DNA of 61,382 bases, from positions 1 to 61,382 of the forward strand of contig DAITPA010000004.1 of NCBI GenBank assembly GCA_036833805.1, written 5' to 3'. The notes below the pieces were generated by a model. That model was not told the DNA's origin. It saw only the letters and a program-made list of their open reading frames with translations, and ran no database searches. Each line of letters opens with the position of its first letter. Position 1 is the stretch's first letter. This document shows positions 16,857-25,899 of the stretch, piece after piece. Source of the DNA: PALSA-1196 sp036833805 (GTDB taxonomy: Bacteria; Pseudomonadota; Gammaproteobacteria; Steroidobacterales; Steroidobacteraceae). The translations under genes were made by a program, and so were the position numbers.

Positions 16857-18007
16857 CAACAGACCGCGCGCGGGTAGGAGCCGAGCACGCGGAATAGCGA
16901 CGCGCGCCGTTTTAGGGCCTTGAGCGCCTGCGCCACCGGCTTATCGCGGGCGTGACCTTCGAGATCAATGAAGAACACGTAGTCCCATTTCGCGCGGCGC
17001 GAGGGGCGCGATTCGATGCGCGTCATGCTGACGCGGTGCCGCGCCAACGGCTCGAGCAGGCGAAACAAGGCTCCCGATGCCTTGGTATGCCCCACCGAGA
17101 CGAGCAGCGTCGTGCGGTCTACGCCGCTTGGCTCGAAGAGTTTTCGACCAAGCACCAGGAAGCGCGTGGTGTTGTCCGGGCGATCTTCAATTTCGGTCGC
17201 GAGCACCCCGAGGTTGTACACCTCGGCGGCGGTCTGGCCGGCGATGGCAGCGGTGCCCTGCTCATCACGCGCCCGGCGCGCCGCTTCGGCGTTGCTCGCA
17301 ACGGCGATGCGCTCCGCATCGGGCATGTGATCCTGCAGCCAAGCGCGGCACTGGGCGAGGGACTGCTGATGGGAGCAGACGCGCTCGATACGCTCCAAGG
17401 ATGCCATCTTGCCCATCAGAAACTGGTGGATGCGCAGCTCCACTTCACCGCAGATCTTAAGCGGTGAAGTCAGGAAGCGGTCGAGCGTATAGTTGACCGT
17501 GCCTTCGGTCGAGTTCTCGATCGGCACCACGCCAAAATCCGCATTCCCGGCTTCCACCTCGTGAAACACCTCATCGATCGAGGCGAGCGGCAAGGCGCGC
17601 ACCGAGTGACCGAAGTGCGTGAGCACCGCGGTCTGCGTGAAAGTGCCTTCCGGCCCGAGAAATGCAACTTTGAGCGGCTCCTGCTGCGCAAGACACGCCG
17701 ACATGATCTCGCGAAAGAGCCGCAACACCTCCTCATCGCGCAGCGGCCCCGCGTTGCGCTCGCGCGCCATGCGCAATACCTGCGCTTCGCGCTCCGGCTT
17801 ATAAAAATCCGCGGTGCTGCCGGCGAGGCTCTTCGAGGCCCCGGCGAACTGCGCAAGGCTCGCCCGCTCGTTGATGAGCGTTTGGATCTTCTCATCGACC
17901 GCATCGATGCGCGCGCGCACCTGCGCAAGATCGACCGCAACCTGGCGCGCCGCGCGCTTCGGCTTCGGGGTCGCGGCGGCGGACGTTGAATTTCTGTTTC
18001 GCGGCAT
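16856..18007 (-). CDS. pheA: chorismate mutase / prephenate dehydratase (P-protein)
   Basis: A 383-residue bifunctional enzyme of phenylalanine synthesis. After a basic leader rich in Lys, Arg and Ala come the AroQ chorismate mutase helices (VRARIDAVDEKIQTLINERA; DFYKPEREAQVLRMARERN), the prephenate dehydratase domain (VAFLGPEGTFTQTAVLTHFG; GVVPIENSTEGTVNYTLDRF; DNTTRFLVLGR) and an ACT domain with GALFRLLEPLARHRV and the feedback motif ESRPSRR. Phenylalanine inhibition is expected from ESRP. It starts 23 bases after serA ends; hisC and tyrA, often next to pheA in this cluster, are absent. Confidence 0.96.
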   Translation of the reverse strand: MPRNRNSTSAAATPKPKRAARQVAVDLAQVRARIDAVDEKIQTLINERASLAQFAGASKSLAGSTADFYKPEREAQVLRMARERNAGPLRDEEVLRLFREIMSACLAQQEPLKVAFLGPEGTFTQTAVLTHFGHSVRALPLASIDEVFHEVEAGNADFGVVPIENSTEGTVNYTLDRFLTSPLKICGEVELRIHQFLMGKMASLERIERVCSHQQSLAQCRAWLQDHMPDAERIAVASNAEAARRARDEQGTAAIAGQTAAEVYNLGVLATEIEDRPDNTTRFLVLGRKLFEPSGVDRTTLLVSVGHTKASGALFRLLEPLARHRVSMTRIESRPSRRAKWDYVFFIDLEGHARDKPVAQALKALKRRASLFRVLGSYPRAVC

Positions 18008-18029
18008 GGAACTCCAAACGCGACGCGGA

Positions 18030-19199
18030 TCAGACGATCCGCACCGCGAGCACTCCTTCGATTCGGGCCATTCGACGTACGAGATCTTCGCTCACCGCGC
18101 CGTCCGCGTCGATCAGCGTGTAGGCATACTCACCACGTGACTTGTTGAGGAGGTCGGCAATATTGAGCCCGGCGGCGGCAAGACAGGTGGAGATCTGCCC
18201 GACCATGTTCGGCACGTTGCTGTTGGCGATCGCCAGCCGTGTGGTGTGCGGCGCGCGCGGCAGCACGGCCTCGGGGAAGTTCACGCAGTGGCGCACGTTG
18301 CCGTTCTCGAGAAAGTCCTTCAGCGTCTCGGCGACCATGACCGCGCAGTTCTCTTCCGCCTCGCCGGTGGAGGCACCCAGGTGCGGCAAGGCCACAATCT
18401 TCGGATGGTCCTTGACGCCGACCGCGGGAAAGTCGCACACGTAAGCAAGCAGCTGGCCCGCGTCAAGCGCGCGCATGACGGCGGTCTCATCGACGATGGC
18501 GGCACGCGCGAAATTCAAAATGACCCCGCCCTGCTTCATGAGCCCAAGGTGCGCATCGTTCACGATGCCGCGCGTCAGCTCGTTCAGCGGTACGTGCACC
18601 GTCACCGCATCCGAACGCGCGAACAGATCCGCGAGCGAGGCCGCCTGCTCGACGCTTGCCGCAAGCTGCCAGGCTCGCTGCACGGTGATCTGCGGGTCGT
18701 AGCCCAGCACCTTCATCCCAAGGGCAAGCGCGGCATTGGCAACTTCGACTCCGACGGCGCCCAGCCCGATGACGCCGAGCGTGCGGCCGGGAAGCTCGAA
18801 ACCGACAAAAGCCCGCTTGTGCTCTTCAACCGCGCTCTCAATCGCCTGATCATCTCCCGTCAGTGCTCGGGCAAAAGCCCAGGCCTGACAGACATTGCGG
18901 GCGGCGATCAGAAGCCCTGCCAGCACCAGCTCCTTTACCGCATTGGCATTGGCTCCCGGTGCGTTGAACACCGGCACGCCGCGCTGACTCAACGCCGCGA
19001 CTGGAATGTTGTTGACGCCGGCACCCGCGCGGCCCACCGCCAGTACCGAATCTGGAATCTTTATTGCGTGCAGATCCGCCGAACGCACCATGAGAGCGTG
19101 TGGATCGGTGAGCGCCGCGCCAACCTCAAAGCGTTGCGCCGGCAAGCGCGCAAGACCGCGGTGGCTGATGTTATTGATGGTCAATATTCGATAACGCAT
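18030..19199 (-). CDS. serA: D-3-phosphoglycerate dehydrogenase
   Basis: The first step of serine synthesis, NAD-dependent. The 389-residue protein has the substrate loop GRAGAGVNNIPV, the Rossmann motif GVIGLGAVGVEVANAAL, catalytic Arg in NFARAAIVDE and the His of LPHLGASTGEAEENCA, then a C-terminal ACT domain (IADLLNKSRGEYAYTLIDAD) that could give serine feedback. I start at ATG 19199 (MRYRILTINN). It is 30 bases from serC, so two of the three serine-pathway enzymes are made from one transcript. It is the short type without the long intervening ASB domain. Confidence 0.94.
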   Translation of the reverse strand: MRYRILTINNISHRGLARLPAQRFEVGAALTDPHALMVRSADLHAIKIPDSVLAVGRAGAGVNNIPVAALSQRGVPVFNAPGANANAVKELVLAGLLIAARNVCQAWAFARALTGDDQAIESAVEEHKRAFVGFELPGRTLGVIGLGAVGVEVANAALALGMKVLGYDPQITVQRAWQLAASVEQAASLADLFARSDAVTVHVPLNELTRGIVNDAHLGLMKQGGVILNFARAAIVDETAVMRALDAGQLLAYVCDFPAVGVKDHPKIVALPHLGASTGEAEENCAVMVAETLKDFLENGNVRHCVNFPEAVLPRAPHTTRLAIANSNVPNMVGQISTCLAAAGLNIADLLNKSRGEYAYTLIDADGAVSEDLVRRMARIEGVLAVRIV

Positions 19200-19229
19200 G
19201 GCGGTAAGCACGCCGCATGAGGCTTGCGA

Positions 19230-20309
19230 TCAGCCGTAGCGGCGCTCGAACTCCTGCATGAATGCGGTTAACGCTGCAACCCCTGCAAGCGGCATCGCGT
19301 TATAGAGGCTGGCGCGCATGCCGCCCACGGAGCGATGGCCCTCGAGGTTCGTAAGCCCGGCCGCGGCGGCAGCGCTCAAAAACTTCCGATCGAGCGTGCT
19401 CGTCGCAAGCGTAAAGGGCACGTTCATCCATGAGCGGCAGTTCTCGGCGACGGGATTGCGGTAAAAGCCGGAAGCCTCGATAGCGCCATAGAGGAGCTCC
19501 GCCTTGGCGCGATTGCGCTCCCCCATCGCGGCAAGTCCACCCTGAGTTTTGAGCCATTTGAAGACGAGCCCCGCGACATACCAGGCAAAGGTCGGCGGGG
19601 TATTCAGCATCGAGCCCTGCGCGGCTATTGCCGCATAGTTCCATACTGCAGGTGTTCCCGGACGCGCGCGGTCGAGAAGCTCATCGCGCACGATCACCAC
19701 GGTGAGGCCCGCCGGGCCGATGTTCTTTTGCGCGCCCGCATAGATGAGGGCGCAGCGCGACACTTCGAAGGGCCGCGACATGAGCGTCGAGGACATGTCC
19801 GCGACCAAGGGCACCTCCGCGGTGTCGGGTATGTAAGGAAATTCGACGCCATCAATCGTCTCGTTCGGCGTGTAGTGCACGTAGGCCGCAGCGGCAGTGA
19901 GCTTCAGCGTGCGAGCGTCCGGAACCGTGCAATAGCCCGATGCGGCTTCATCGGCTGCGATATTGACCCGGCAGTAGCGCCGCGCCTCTGCCAGCGCCTT
20001 CTTAGACCAGGCGCCGGTGTCGAGGTAGTCGACCACCGCATCGGCGCTCGCAAGATTCAGCGGGATCGCAGAAAACTGCGCACTCGCCCCGCCCTGCAGG
20101 AACAGCACCCGATAGTTGGTCGCGATGCCGAGGAGTTCGCGCAGGTCGCTCTCGGCTGCCTGCGCGGCCTCAATGAAGGCTTTGCTGCGATGGCTGACCT
20201 CCATGACCGAGCTGCCGGCGCCATGCCAATCGGTAAGCTCTGAACGAACCTGCTCGAGAACTTCCAGGGGCAGCATGGCCGGCCCCGCGGCGAAGTTGAA
20301 TACGCGCAT
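19230..20309 (-). CDS. serC: phosphoserine aminotransferase
   Basis: A PLP enzyme that makes 3-phosphoserine (and a vitamin B6 intermediate). The 359-residue protein starts MRVFNFAAGPAMLP, has SVMEVSHRSKAFIEA, the phosphate/PLP loop QGGASAQFSAIPLNL, and the Schiff-base Lys in GAQKNIGPAGLTVVIV. ATG 20315, two codons earlier, is an alternative. It lies between gyrA and serA, the common gyrA-serC order. Confidence 0.96.
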   Translation of the reverse strand: MRVFNFAAGPAMLPLEVLEQVRSELTDWHGAGSSVMEVSHRSKAFIEAAQAAESDLRELLGIATNYRVLFLQGGASAQFSAIPLNLASADAVVDYLDTGAWSKKALAEARRYCRVNIAADEAASGYCTVPDARTLKLTAAAAYVHYTPNETIDGVEFPYIPDTAEVPLVADMSSTLMSRPFEVSRCALIYAGAQKNIGPAGLTVVIVRDELLDRARPGTPAVWNYAAIAAQGSMLNTPPTFAWYVAGLVFKWLKTQGGLAAMGERNRAKAELLYGAIEASGFYRNPVAENCRSWMNVPFTLATSTLDRKFLSAAAAAGLTNLEGHRSVGGMRASLYNAMPLAGVAALTAFMQEFERRYG

Positions 20310-20418
20310 AGGCATGCACTGCGATGGCTTTGCGGGAACGCCGCGAATCTTAGCAACTGCGCGCCCGCGTGGTTGGACCTTTTGCCGCGCAGCACTCGAG
20401 GCTGCGTTGGCTGCGACC

Positions 20419-22998
20419 TCACACCTGCGGCGGAACTTCCGCGCTCACCTCTGCACTGCCTTCTTCACCCTCGAAAGTCTCATCGATCTGTTCGATCCCC
20501 GTCAGGCGCTCCCCTTCGGCAAGCCTGATCAGCCGTACGCCTTGTGTATTGCGGCCCACGATCGACACCTCATCGACCGGCGTCCGGACGAGCGTCCCCG
20601 TCGAACTGATGAGCATCAGCTCCTGCCCCGGCGTCACCTGCACGGCGCCAACCGTCGCGCCGTTGCGATCGGTCGTCTGCAGCGCAATGACCCCCTGCCC
20701 GCCGCGCCCGTGCACCGGGAAATCCTCAAGCGGCGTGCGCTTGCCGTAGCCATGTTCCGACGCCGTCAAAATGTGACCCTCGCCGACGACGATGAGCGCA
20801 ATCAATTCCTGGCCATCGCTGAGCTTGATGCCGCGCACGCCAGCGGCTTCGCGGCCCATCGGGCGTACCTCCTCTTCAGGAAAGCGGATCGCCTTGCCGC
20901 CGCTTGTCACTAGGATCACCTCGCGCTGCCCATCGGTGAGCGCAACGCCGACGAGGCGGTCATTGTCGTGCAGGTCGATTGCAATGATGCCCGCGGCGCG
21001 CGGCCGCGAGAACGCATCGAGCGGCGTTTTTTTCACGGTGCCCTGACTCGTCGCCATGAACACGAAATGCTGCTCGTCGTACTGCTTCACCGGCAAAACG
21101 GCATTGATTTTCTCACCCTCCTCGAGCGGCAGCAGATTGACCATCGGCTTGCCGCGGGCATTTCTGCCCGCCTGCGGCAGCTGATGCACCTTGAGCCAGT
21201 ACACCTGACCGCGGTTCGAAAAGCACAAGACGGTGTCGTGAGTATGCGCAACAAATAGTTTTTCCACGAAGTCCTCATCCTTTACGGCTGTCGCCGCTTT
21301 GCCGCGACCGCCGCGGCGCTGTGTTTGATACTCGGCGACGGGCTGCGACTTCGCATAGCCCGCGTGTGAAAGCGTCACGACCACATCCTGCGGCTCGATC
21401 AGATCCTCGGTCGTGAGGTCGAGATGGTCGCGACTGATCTCCGTGCGGCGGGCATCGCCGTAGTTCTCGCGAATCTCCGTGAGTTCCTCGCGCACGACCT
21501 GCGTCAAACGCTCCGGACGGGCGAGAATATCGGTCAGATCAGCGATGTTTCCCAGAAGCTCGCGGTATTCGCTGACGATCTTCTCCTGCTCGAGTCCCGT
21601 CAGCCGATTCAAGCGCATGTCGAGAATGGCCTGCGCCTGCGCTTCGGAGAGACGATATCCTGCCGCCGTCAGCCCCAGATCTGTCGCAAGGCCGCTGGGG
21701 CGCGTCGAGACGCTGCCGGCACGCGCCAGCAGTTCTGGCACGATGCCGGCGGGCCACGGGCGCGCCTGCAGGGCATCGCGCGCCGCGGCGGGCGCGGGCG
21801 CGGCTTTGATTACTGCAATGATCGCGTCGATATTGGCGAGCGCCACGGCGAGGCCCTCGAGAACATGGGCGCGCTCGCGCGCTTTCGCAAGGTCGTGAAT
21901 CGTGCGCCGCGTGACGACTTCGCGCCGATGGCGAATGAACGCTTCCAGAATCTCCTTCAACGACAGAAGTTTTGGCTGGCCGTCCTGCAACGCCACCATG
22001 TTGATGCCGAACACCGTTTCCATAGGCGTCTGCGCATAGAGATTGTTGAGTACAATCTCGGCGACTTCGCCGCGCTTGAGTTCGATGACGACGCGCATGC
22101 CGTCCTTGTCGGACTCGTCGCGCAGTTCCGAGATGCCCTCGATGTCTTTGGCGCGCACCAGATCCGCGATGCGCTCGAGCAGACGCGCCTTATTCACCTG
22201 ATACGGCAGCTCGGTGACGATGATGGCCTGGCGGTCAGCTTTGCCGATGTCCTCAAAATGCGCACGGCAGCGGATCGACAGGCGCCCGCGACCGGTGCGA
22301 TAGGCGGTCGCAATCTCCTGCGCACCGTTGATAATGCCGGCGGTGGGAAAATCCGGACCCGGTATGTGCTGCATCAGCGCCGCGAGCGGCAGCGTTGGGT
22401 CGCTAAGCAGCGCCAGACACGCGCCGACAACCTCGGTGAGGTTGTGCGGCGGAATGTTGGTGGCCATGCCGACCGCAATGCCTGACGCGCCATTGATCAA
22501 GAGGTTCGGAACGCGCGCCGGCAGTACCGACGGCTCAGATTCCGACTCATCGTAGTTCGCTACGAAATCGACGGTTTCCTTGTCGATATCGGCAAGCAGT
22601 TCGCTTGCGATCTTCGACATGCGAACTTCCGTGTAGCGCATCGCCGCCGGCGCATCGCCATCGACCGAGCCAAAATTGCCCTGCCCGTCGATGAGCAGAT
22701 AGCGCATCGAAAAAGACTGCGCCATGCGCACCATGGTGTCGTACACGGCGGTGTCGCCGTGCGGATGGTATTTGCCGATGACGTCGCCGACCACGCGCGC
22801 GGATTTCTTGTAGGGCTTATTCCAGTCGGTGCCAAGTTCGCGCATCGCGAACAGCACACGCCGGTGCACGGGCTTCAAGCCGTCGCGGATATCGGGCAGC
22901 GCACGCCCGACAATCACGCTCATGGCATAGTCGAGATAGGACTGCCGCATCTCGTCCTCGAGATTGACGGCCAGGACTTCGCGGGCAATTTCAGGCAT
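20419..22998 (-). CDS. gyrA: DNA gyrase subunit A
   Basis: An 859-residue type II topoisomerase subunit that breaks and rejoins DNA during supercoiling. The N-terminal domain has SYLDYAMSVIVGRALPD, HPHGDTAVYDTMVRMAQ (the quinolone-resistance region with Thr and Asp at the positions numbered 83 and 87 in E. coli) and GSVDGDAPAAMRYTEVRM with the active-site Tyr. The C-terminal wrapping domain carries the GyrA box QRRGGRGK and repeated blades ending in acidic sequence. Thr at 83 is the wild-type state of several gammaproteobacteria. A 153-base gap with a poly-A-rich segment separates it from divergent ubiG. Confidence 0.98.
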   Translation of the reverse strand: MPEIAREVLAVNLEDEMRQSYLDYAMSVIVGRALPDIRDGLKPVHRRVLFAMRELGTDWNKPYKKSARVVGDVIGKYHPHGDTAVYDTMVRMAQSFSMRYLLIDGQGNFGSVDGDAPAAMRYTEVRMSKIASELLADIDKETVDFVANYDESESEPSVLPARVPNLLINGASGIAVGMATNIPPHNLTEVVGACLALLSDPTLPLAALMQHIPGPDFPTAGIINGAQEIATAYRTGRGRLSIRCRAHFEDIGKADRQAIIVTELPYQVNKARLLERIADLVRAKDIEGISELRDESDKDGMRVVIELKRGEVAEIVLNNLYAQTPMETVFGINMVALQDGQPKLLSLKEILEAFIRHRREVVTRRTIHDLAKARERAHVLEGLAVALANIDAIIAVIKAAPAPAAARDALQARPWPAGIVPELLARAGSVSTRPSGLATDLGLTAAGYRLSEAQAQAILDMRLNRLTGLEQEKIVSEYRELLGNIADLTDILARPERLTQVVREELTEIRENYGDARRTEISRDHLDLTTEDLIEPQDVVVTLSHAGYAKSQPVAEYQTQRRGGRGKAATAVKDEDFVEKLFVAHTHDTVLCFSNRGQVYWLKVHQLPQAGRNARGKPMVNLLPLEEGEKINAVLPVKQYDEQHFVFMATSQGTVKKTPLDAFSRPRAAGIIAIDLHDNDRLVGVALTDGQREVILVTSGGKAIRFPEEEVRPMGREAAGVRGIKLSDGQELIALIVVGEGHILTASEHGYGKRTPLEDFPVHGRGGQGVIALQTTDRNGATVGAVQVTPGQELMLISSTGTLVRTPVDEVSIVGRNTQGVRLIRLAEGERLTGIEQIDETFEGEEGSAEVSAEVPPQV

Positions 22999-23151
22999 GC
23001 GAACGGCGGGCTTACAGAAAAAGGAATTTTAGCACACGGCTCCGGAGCGTGAGCGCAGCACACAGCTCGCTGCCGAATGGGATCTTGAGGCGCATAAGGG
23101 TGGCCCTCGATATACTCAGCGAAGCCGTAATTCGAGGTATTTTTAACACCT

Positions 23152-23895
23152 ATGCAGTCGACTCCAGCCGGCGGTTCTGCAGCGACGGGGACCGCCCCGC
23201 CAAACGCCGATCGCATCGAGCTTGATAAGTTCGATGCGCTCGCGCCGCGCTTCTGGGATGCGCACGGAGAGTTTCGGCCGCTGCATCTGCTCAATCCCGT
23301 ACGCGCAGGTTTCGTGGCCGCGCGCGCCAAGCTTACAGGCGCCCGCGTGCTCGACGTCGGCTGCGGCGGCGGCCTGCTGTGCGAGGCGCTGGCACGCGCA
23401 GGCGCGGAAGTCACTGGCATTGATCTTGCCCCCGGCATGATCGAAGTCGCGCGTCTGCATGCCGCAGCGCAGAACCTGCAGATCGACTACCGACTCACCG
23501 ATGCGCAGCACCTTGCAGCCGCAGCGCCCGGCGGATTTGACATTGTCACCTGCATGGAAATGCTTGAGCACGTGCCGGACCCGGCAGCGACAACGGCCCA
23601 TCTTGCGCAGCTGGTGCGCCCGCATGGCGCCGTGTTCGTCTCCACGATCAATCGCAATCTAAAGTCCTTTCTGCTCGCGATCGTCGCTGCCGAATATGTA
23701 TTGAAGCTCATTCCACGCGGCACCCACGAGTACGAGCGGCTGATACGCCCAGCCGAACTTGGGCGCTGGGCGCGCGCGGCGGGTTTGCGCTTGGCGGAAA
23801 TTGCGGGAATCGACTTCAGTCCTTTTACGCAAGCGGCGCGCCTGACACGCAATCCGGCGGTGAACTACATCGCGCATCTCGAGCGCACGGTGTGA
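23152..23895 (+). CDS. ubiG: ubiquinone O-methyltransferase UbiG
   Basis: Carries out both O-methylations in ubiquinone synthesis using SAM. The 247-residue protein has FDALAPRFWDAHGEFRPLHL, the class I motif VLDVGCGGGLLCEALARAGA, GIDLAPGMIEVARLHA, CMEMLEHVPDP and STINRNLKSFLLAIVAAEY, all characteristic of UbiG. rmuC overlaps its stop by four bases; the usual next gene gph is not there. It is divergent from gyrA, as in many gammaproteobacteria. Confidence 0.96.
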   Translation: MQSTPAGGSAATGTAPPNADRIELDKFDALAPRFWDAHGEFRPLHLLNPVRAGFVAARAKLTGARVLDVGCGGGLLCEALARAGAEVTGIDLAPGMIEVARLHAAAQNLQIDYRLTDAQHLAAAAPGGFDIVTCMEMLEHVPDPAATTAHLAQLVRPHGAVFVSTINRNLKSFLLAIVAAEYVLKLIPRGTHEYERLIRPAELGRWARAAGLRLAEIAGIDFSPFTQAARLTRNPAVNYIAHLERTV

Positions 23896-25154
23896 GCACG
23901 GCCGCGGCTGTCGCCGCCGCATTCGTGGCTCTTGTGAGCGGCGCCGCCATCGGCATGCTCGCCGGCTTTCTTCTCGCGCAGTGGCGCGCCGCGCGCCACC
24001 TCGCGCAATCCGATGCGCGCCTGCGCGCAACCTTCGACTCGGTTGCAGGGGAAAGCCTGCGCGCCAACAGCGAGCTGTTTCTGCGGATGGCGCGCGAGGC
24101 TTTGAGCCGCGAACATGTGATTGGTGAGAGCGCATTGAAGGAGCGCGAGGTCGCCATCAGCCAGCTTATCGAACCCTTACGCGTTGCACTCGAAAGAACC
24201 GAAGCGCAGGTGCAGGGCCTCGAGCGCGAGCGGCGCGATGCGTTCGCAAGCCTGCGCGTGCAGATTGAGACGCTCGCCGGCGGACACGCGCAGCTGCAGC
24301 GGGAAACCCGCGCGCTCGTGACCGCGCTGCGCCGGCCCGAAGTACGCGGCCGCTGGGGTGAGATTACGCTGCGGCGCGTCGTCGAGCTGGCAGGCCTTGC
24401 CGAGCACTGCGACTTCACCGAGCAGCAGCACATCGCCGGCCAAGACGGCGTACTGCGCCCCGACCTTGTCGTGCACATGCCGGACGGCCGCGATCTTGTG
24501 ATTGATGTCAAAACTCCGCTCGATGCCTACCTTGAAGCACTCGAAGCGCCGAGCGACGAGGGGCGGCAGCTGGCGTTGAAGCGGCATGCGCAACAGCTCG
24601 AGACGCACGTACGGCAGCTTGCCTCCAAGGCCTATTGGGCGCAGTTTCAAACAAGCCCCGAATTTGCCGTGCTGTTTCTGCCGGGCGATCAGTTTCTAAG
24701 CGCAGCACTCGCCGAACGCCCTGAGATCATGGACAACGCGCTGAAGCAAGCCGTGATCATCGCGACACCGTCGACGTTGATTGCACTTCTGAAGTCAGTC
24801 GCTTACGGCTGGCGTCAATCAGCGGTCGCGCATAATGCGGCAACCATCCGTGATCTCGGGCAAGAGCTGTACCGTCGGCTTGGCAACTTCACGGGACATC
24901 TGGGTAAAGTCGGCCAACGCCTCGATGGAGCGGTCGAAGCCTACAACTCGGCCGTTGGCTCGCTCGAACGCCAGGTGCTGCCACAAGCCCGGCGCTTTAC
25001 TGATCTCGGGGTCACTGCCGACACCGCTCTTGCGACACTCGACCCGATTACGCAGCTTGCGCGGCCGGCAACGACTGCGCCAAGCGCCGAAGCATCGCGC
25101 GAAGCTGCACCGCACACCGTAGCGCCCCGGACATCCGGCTCGCATGAGCTTTGA
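23892..25154 (+). CDS. rmuC: RmuC family DNA recombination protein
   Basis: A 420-residue protein starting at GTG 23892, overlapping ubiG by four bases. An N-terminal membrane helix (AAVAAAFVALVSGAAIGMLAG) is followed by a long coiled coil (REALSREHVIGESALKEREV onward) and the RmuC core: ALRRPEVRGRWGEITLRRVV, DVKTPLDAYLEALEAPSDEG, SPEFAVLFLPGDQFLSAALAE and VIIATPSTLIALLKSVAYGW. The core is related to restriction-like endonucleases; E. coli mutants have raised inversion at short repeats. The Ala/Thr/Pro-rich tail is dispensable-looking. It overlaps the next gene by eleven bases. Confidence 0.92.
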   Translation: MSTAAAVAAAFVALVSGAAIGMLAGFLLAQWRAARHLAQSDARLRATFDSVAGESLRANSELFLRMAREALSREHVIGESALKEREVAISQLIEPLRVALERTEAQVQGLERERRDAFASLRVQIETLAGGHAQLQRETRALVTALRRPEVRGRWGEITLRRVVELAGLAEHCDFTEQQHIAGQDGVLRPDLVVHMPDGRDLVIDVKTPLDAYLEALEAPSDEGRQLALKRHAQQLETHVRQLASKAYWAQFQTSPEFAVLFLPGDQFLSAALAERPEIMDNALKQAVIIATPSTLIALLKSVAYGWRQSAVAHNAATIRDLGQELYRRLGNFTGHLGKVGQRLDGAVEAYNSAVGSLERQVLPQARRFTDLGVTADTALATLDPITQLARPATTAPSAEASREAAPHTVAPRTSGSHEL

Positions 25155-25899
25155 TCCGCGTACGATCGTCGCCCGGCCCGATGAGCTCTACGGTCGGGTG
25201 ATCGCGGTCACCGGCGCCGGCGACGGTATTGGCAAAGCGGTCGCGCTGGACTGCGCGCGCCACGGCGCGCGCCTCGTGCTCATCGGCCGCACCGCGGCCA
25301 AACTTGAGGCCGTGCACAGCCTGATCGAGACAGCCGGCGCAGCCGAAGCGACCGTCGGCGTTCTCGATCTGGAATCGGCGCTCGCGCGCGACTATGACGC
25401 GCTCGCGGACGCGATTCGTGAGCGCTACGGGCGCGTCGACGGCCTCATTCACAATGCGGGCATCCTTGGTACGCTCTCCCCCATCGAGCATTACGACGTG
25501 CCGACCTGGTGTCGCGTGCTGCACGTGAACCTCACCGCCGTCTTTGCATTGACCCAAGTGCTGCTGCCGCTTCTCAAGGCTTCTGCAGATGCTTCGATCA
25601 TCTTCACGACGAGCGGGCTCGGGCGACGCGCGCGTGCCTACTGGGGCGCCTATGCCGTGTCAAAGTTTGGCATCGAGGCTCTTACGCAGACCCTGGCAGC
25701 GGAGCTGGAGAACATCTCGGCCATCCGAGTGAATGCGCTCAATCCCGGTCGCGTGCGCACGCGTATGCGGCGTCAGGCCTTTCCTTCCGAGGACCTCGAG
25801 TCGTTGCCGGAGCCCGCTGCCATAACCGGTCCGTACCTTGCGCTCCTGGGTCCTGCGAGTCGCGGCGTTACGGGGATGAGCTTCGACTGCCAGCTATAG
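25144..25899 (+). CDS. yciK: YciK-type short-chain dehydrogenase
   Basis: A 251-residue SDR oxidoreductase. It has the cofactor motif VTGAGDGIGKAVALD, HNAGILG, the catalytic Ser (TTSGLGRRAR) and YAVSKFGIEALTQTLAAELE with Tyr and Lys. The spacing and the SGLGRRARAYWGAY stretch are like E. coli YciK, whose substrate is unknown. It overlaps rmuC by eleven bases, and ubiG-rmuC-yciK may be one operon. Its end overlaps the convergent RluB-like gene by 32 bases. Confidence 0.9.
   Translation: MSFDPRTIVARPDELYGRVIAVTGAGDGIGKAVALDCARHGARLVLIGRTAAKLEAVHSLIETAGAAEATVGVLDLESALARDYDALADAIRERYGRVDGLIHNAGILGTLSPIEHYDVPTWCRVLHVNLTAVFALTQVLLPLLKASADASIIFTTSGLGRRARAYWGAYAVSKFGIEALTQTLAAELENISAIRVNALNPGRVRTRMRRQAFPSEDLESLPEPAAITGPYLALLGPASRGVTGMSFDCQL

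Noticed and set aside
22750..22800. Quinolone-resistance change in gyrA
   Set aside because: Thr at the position of E. coli Ser83 is wild type in several gammaproteobacteria and Asp87 is kept, so resistance cannot be claimed.
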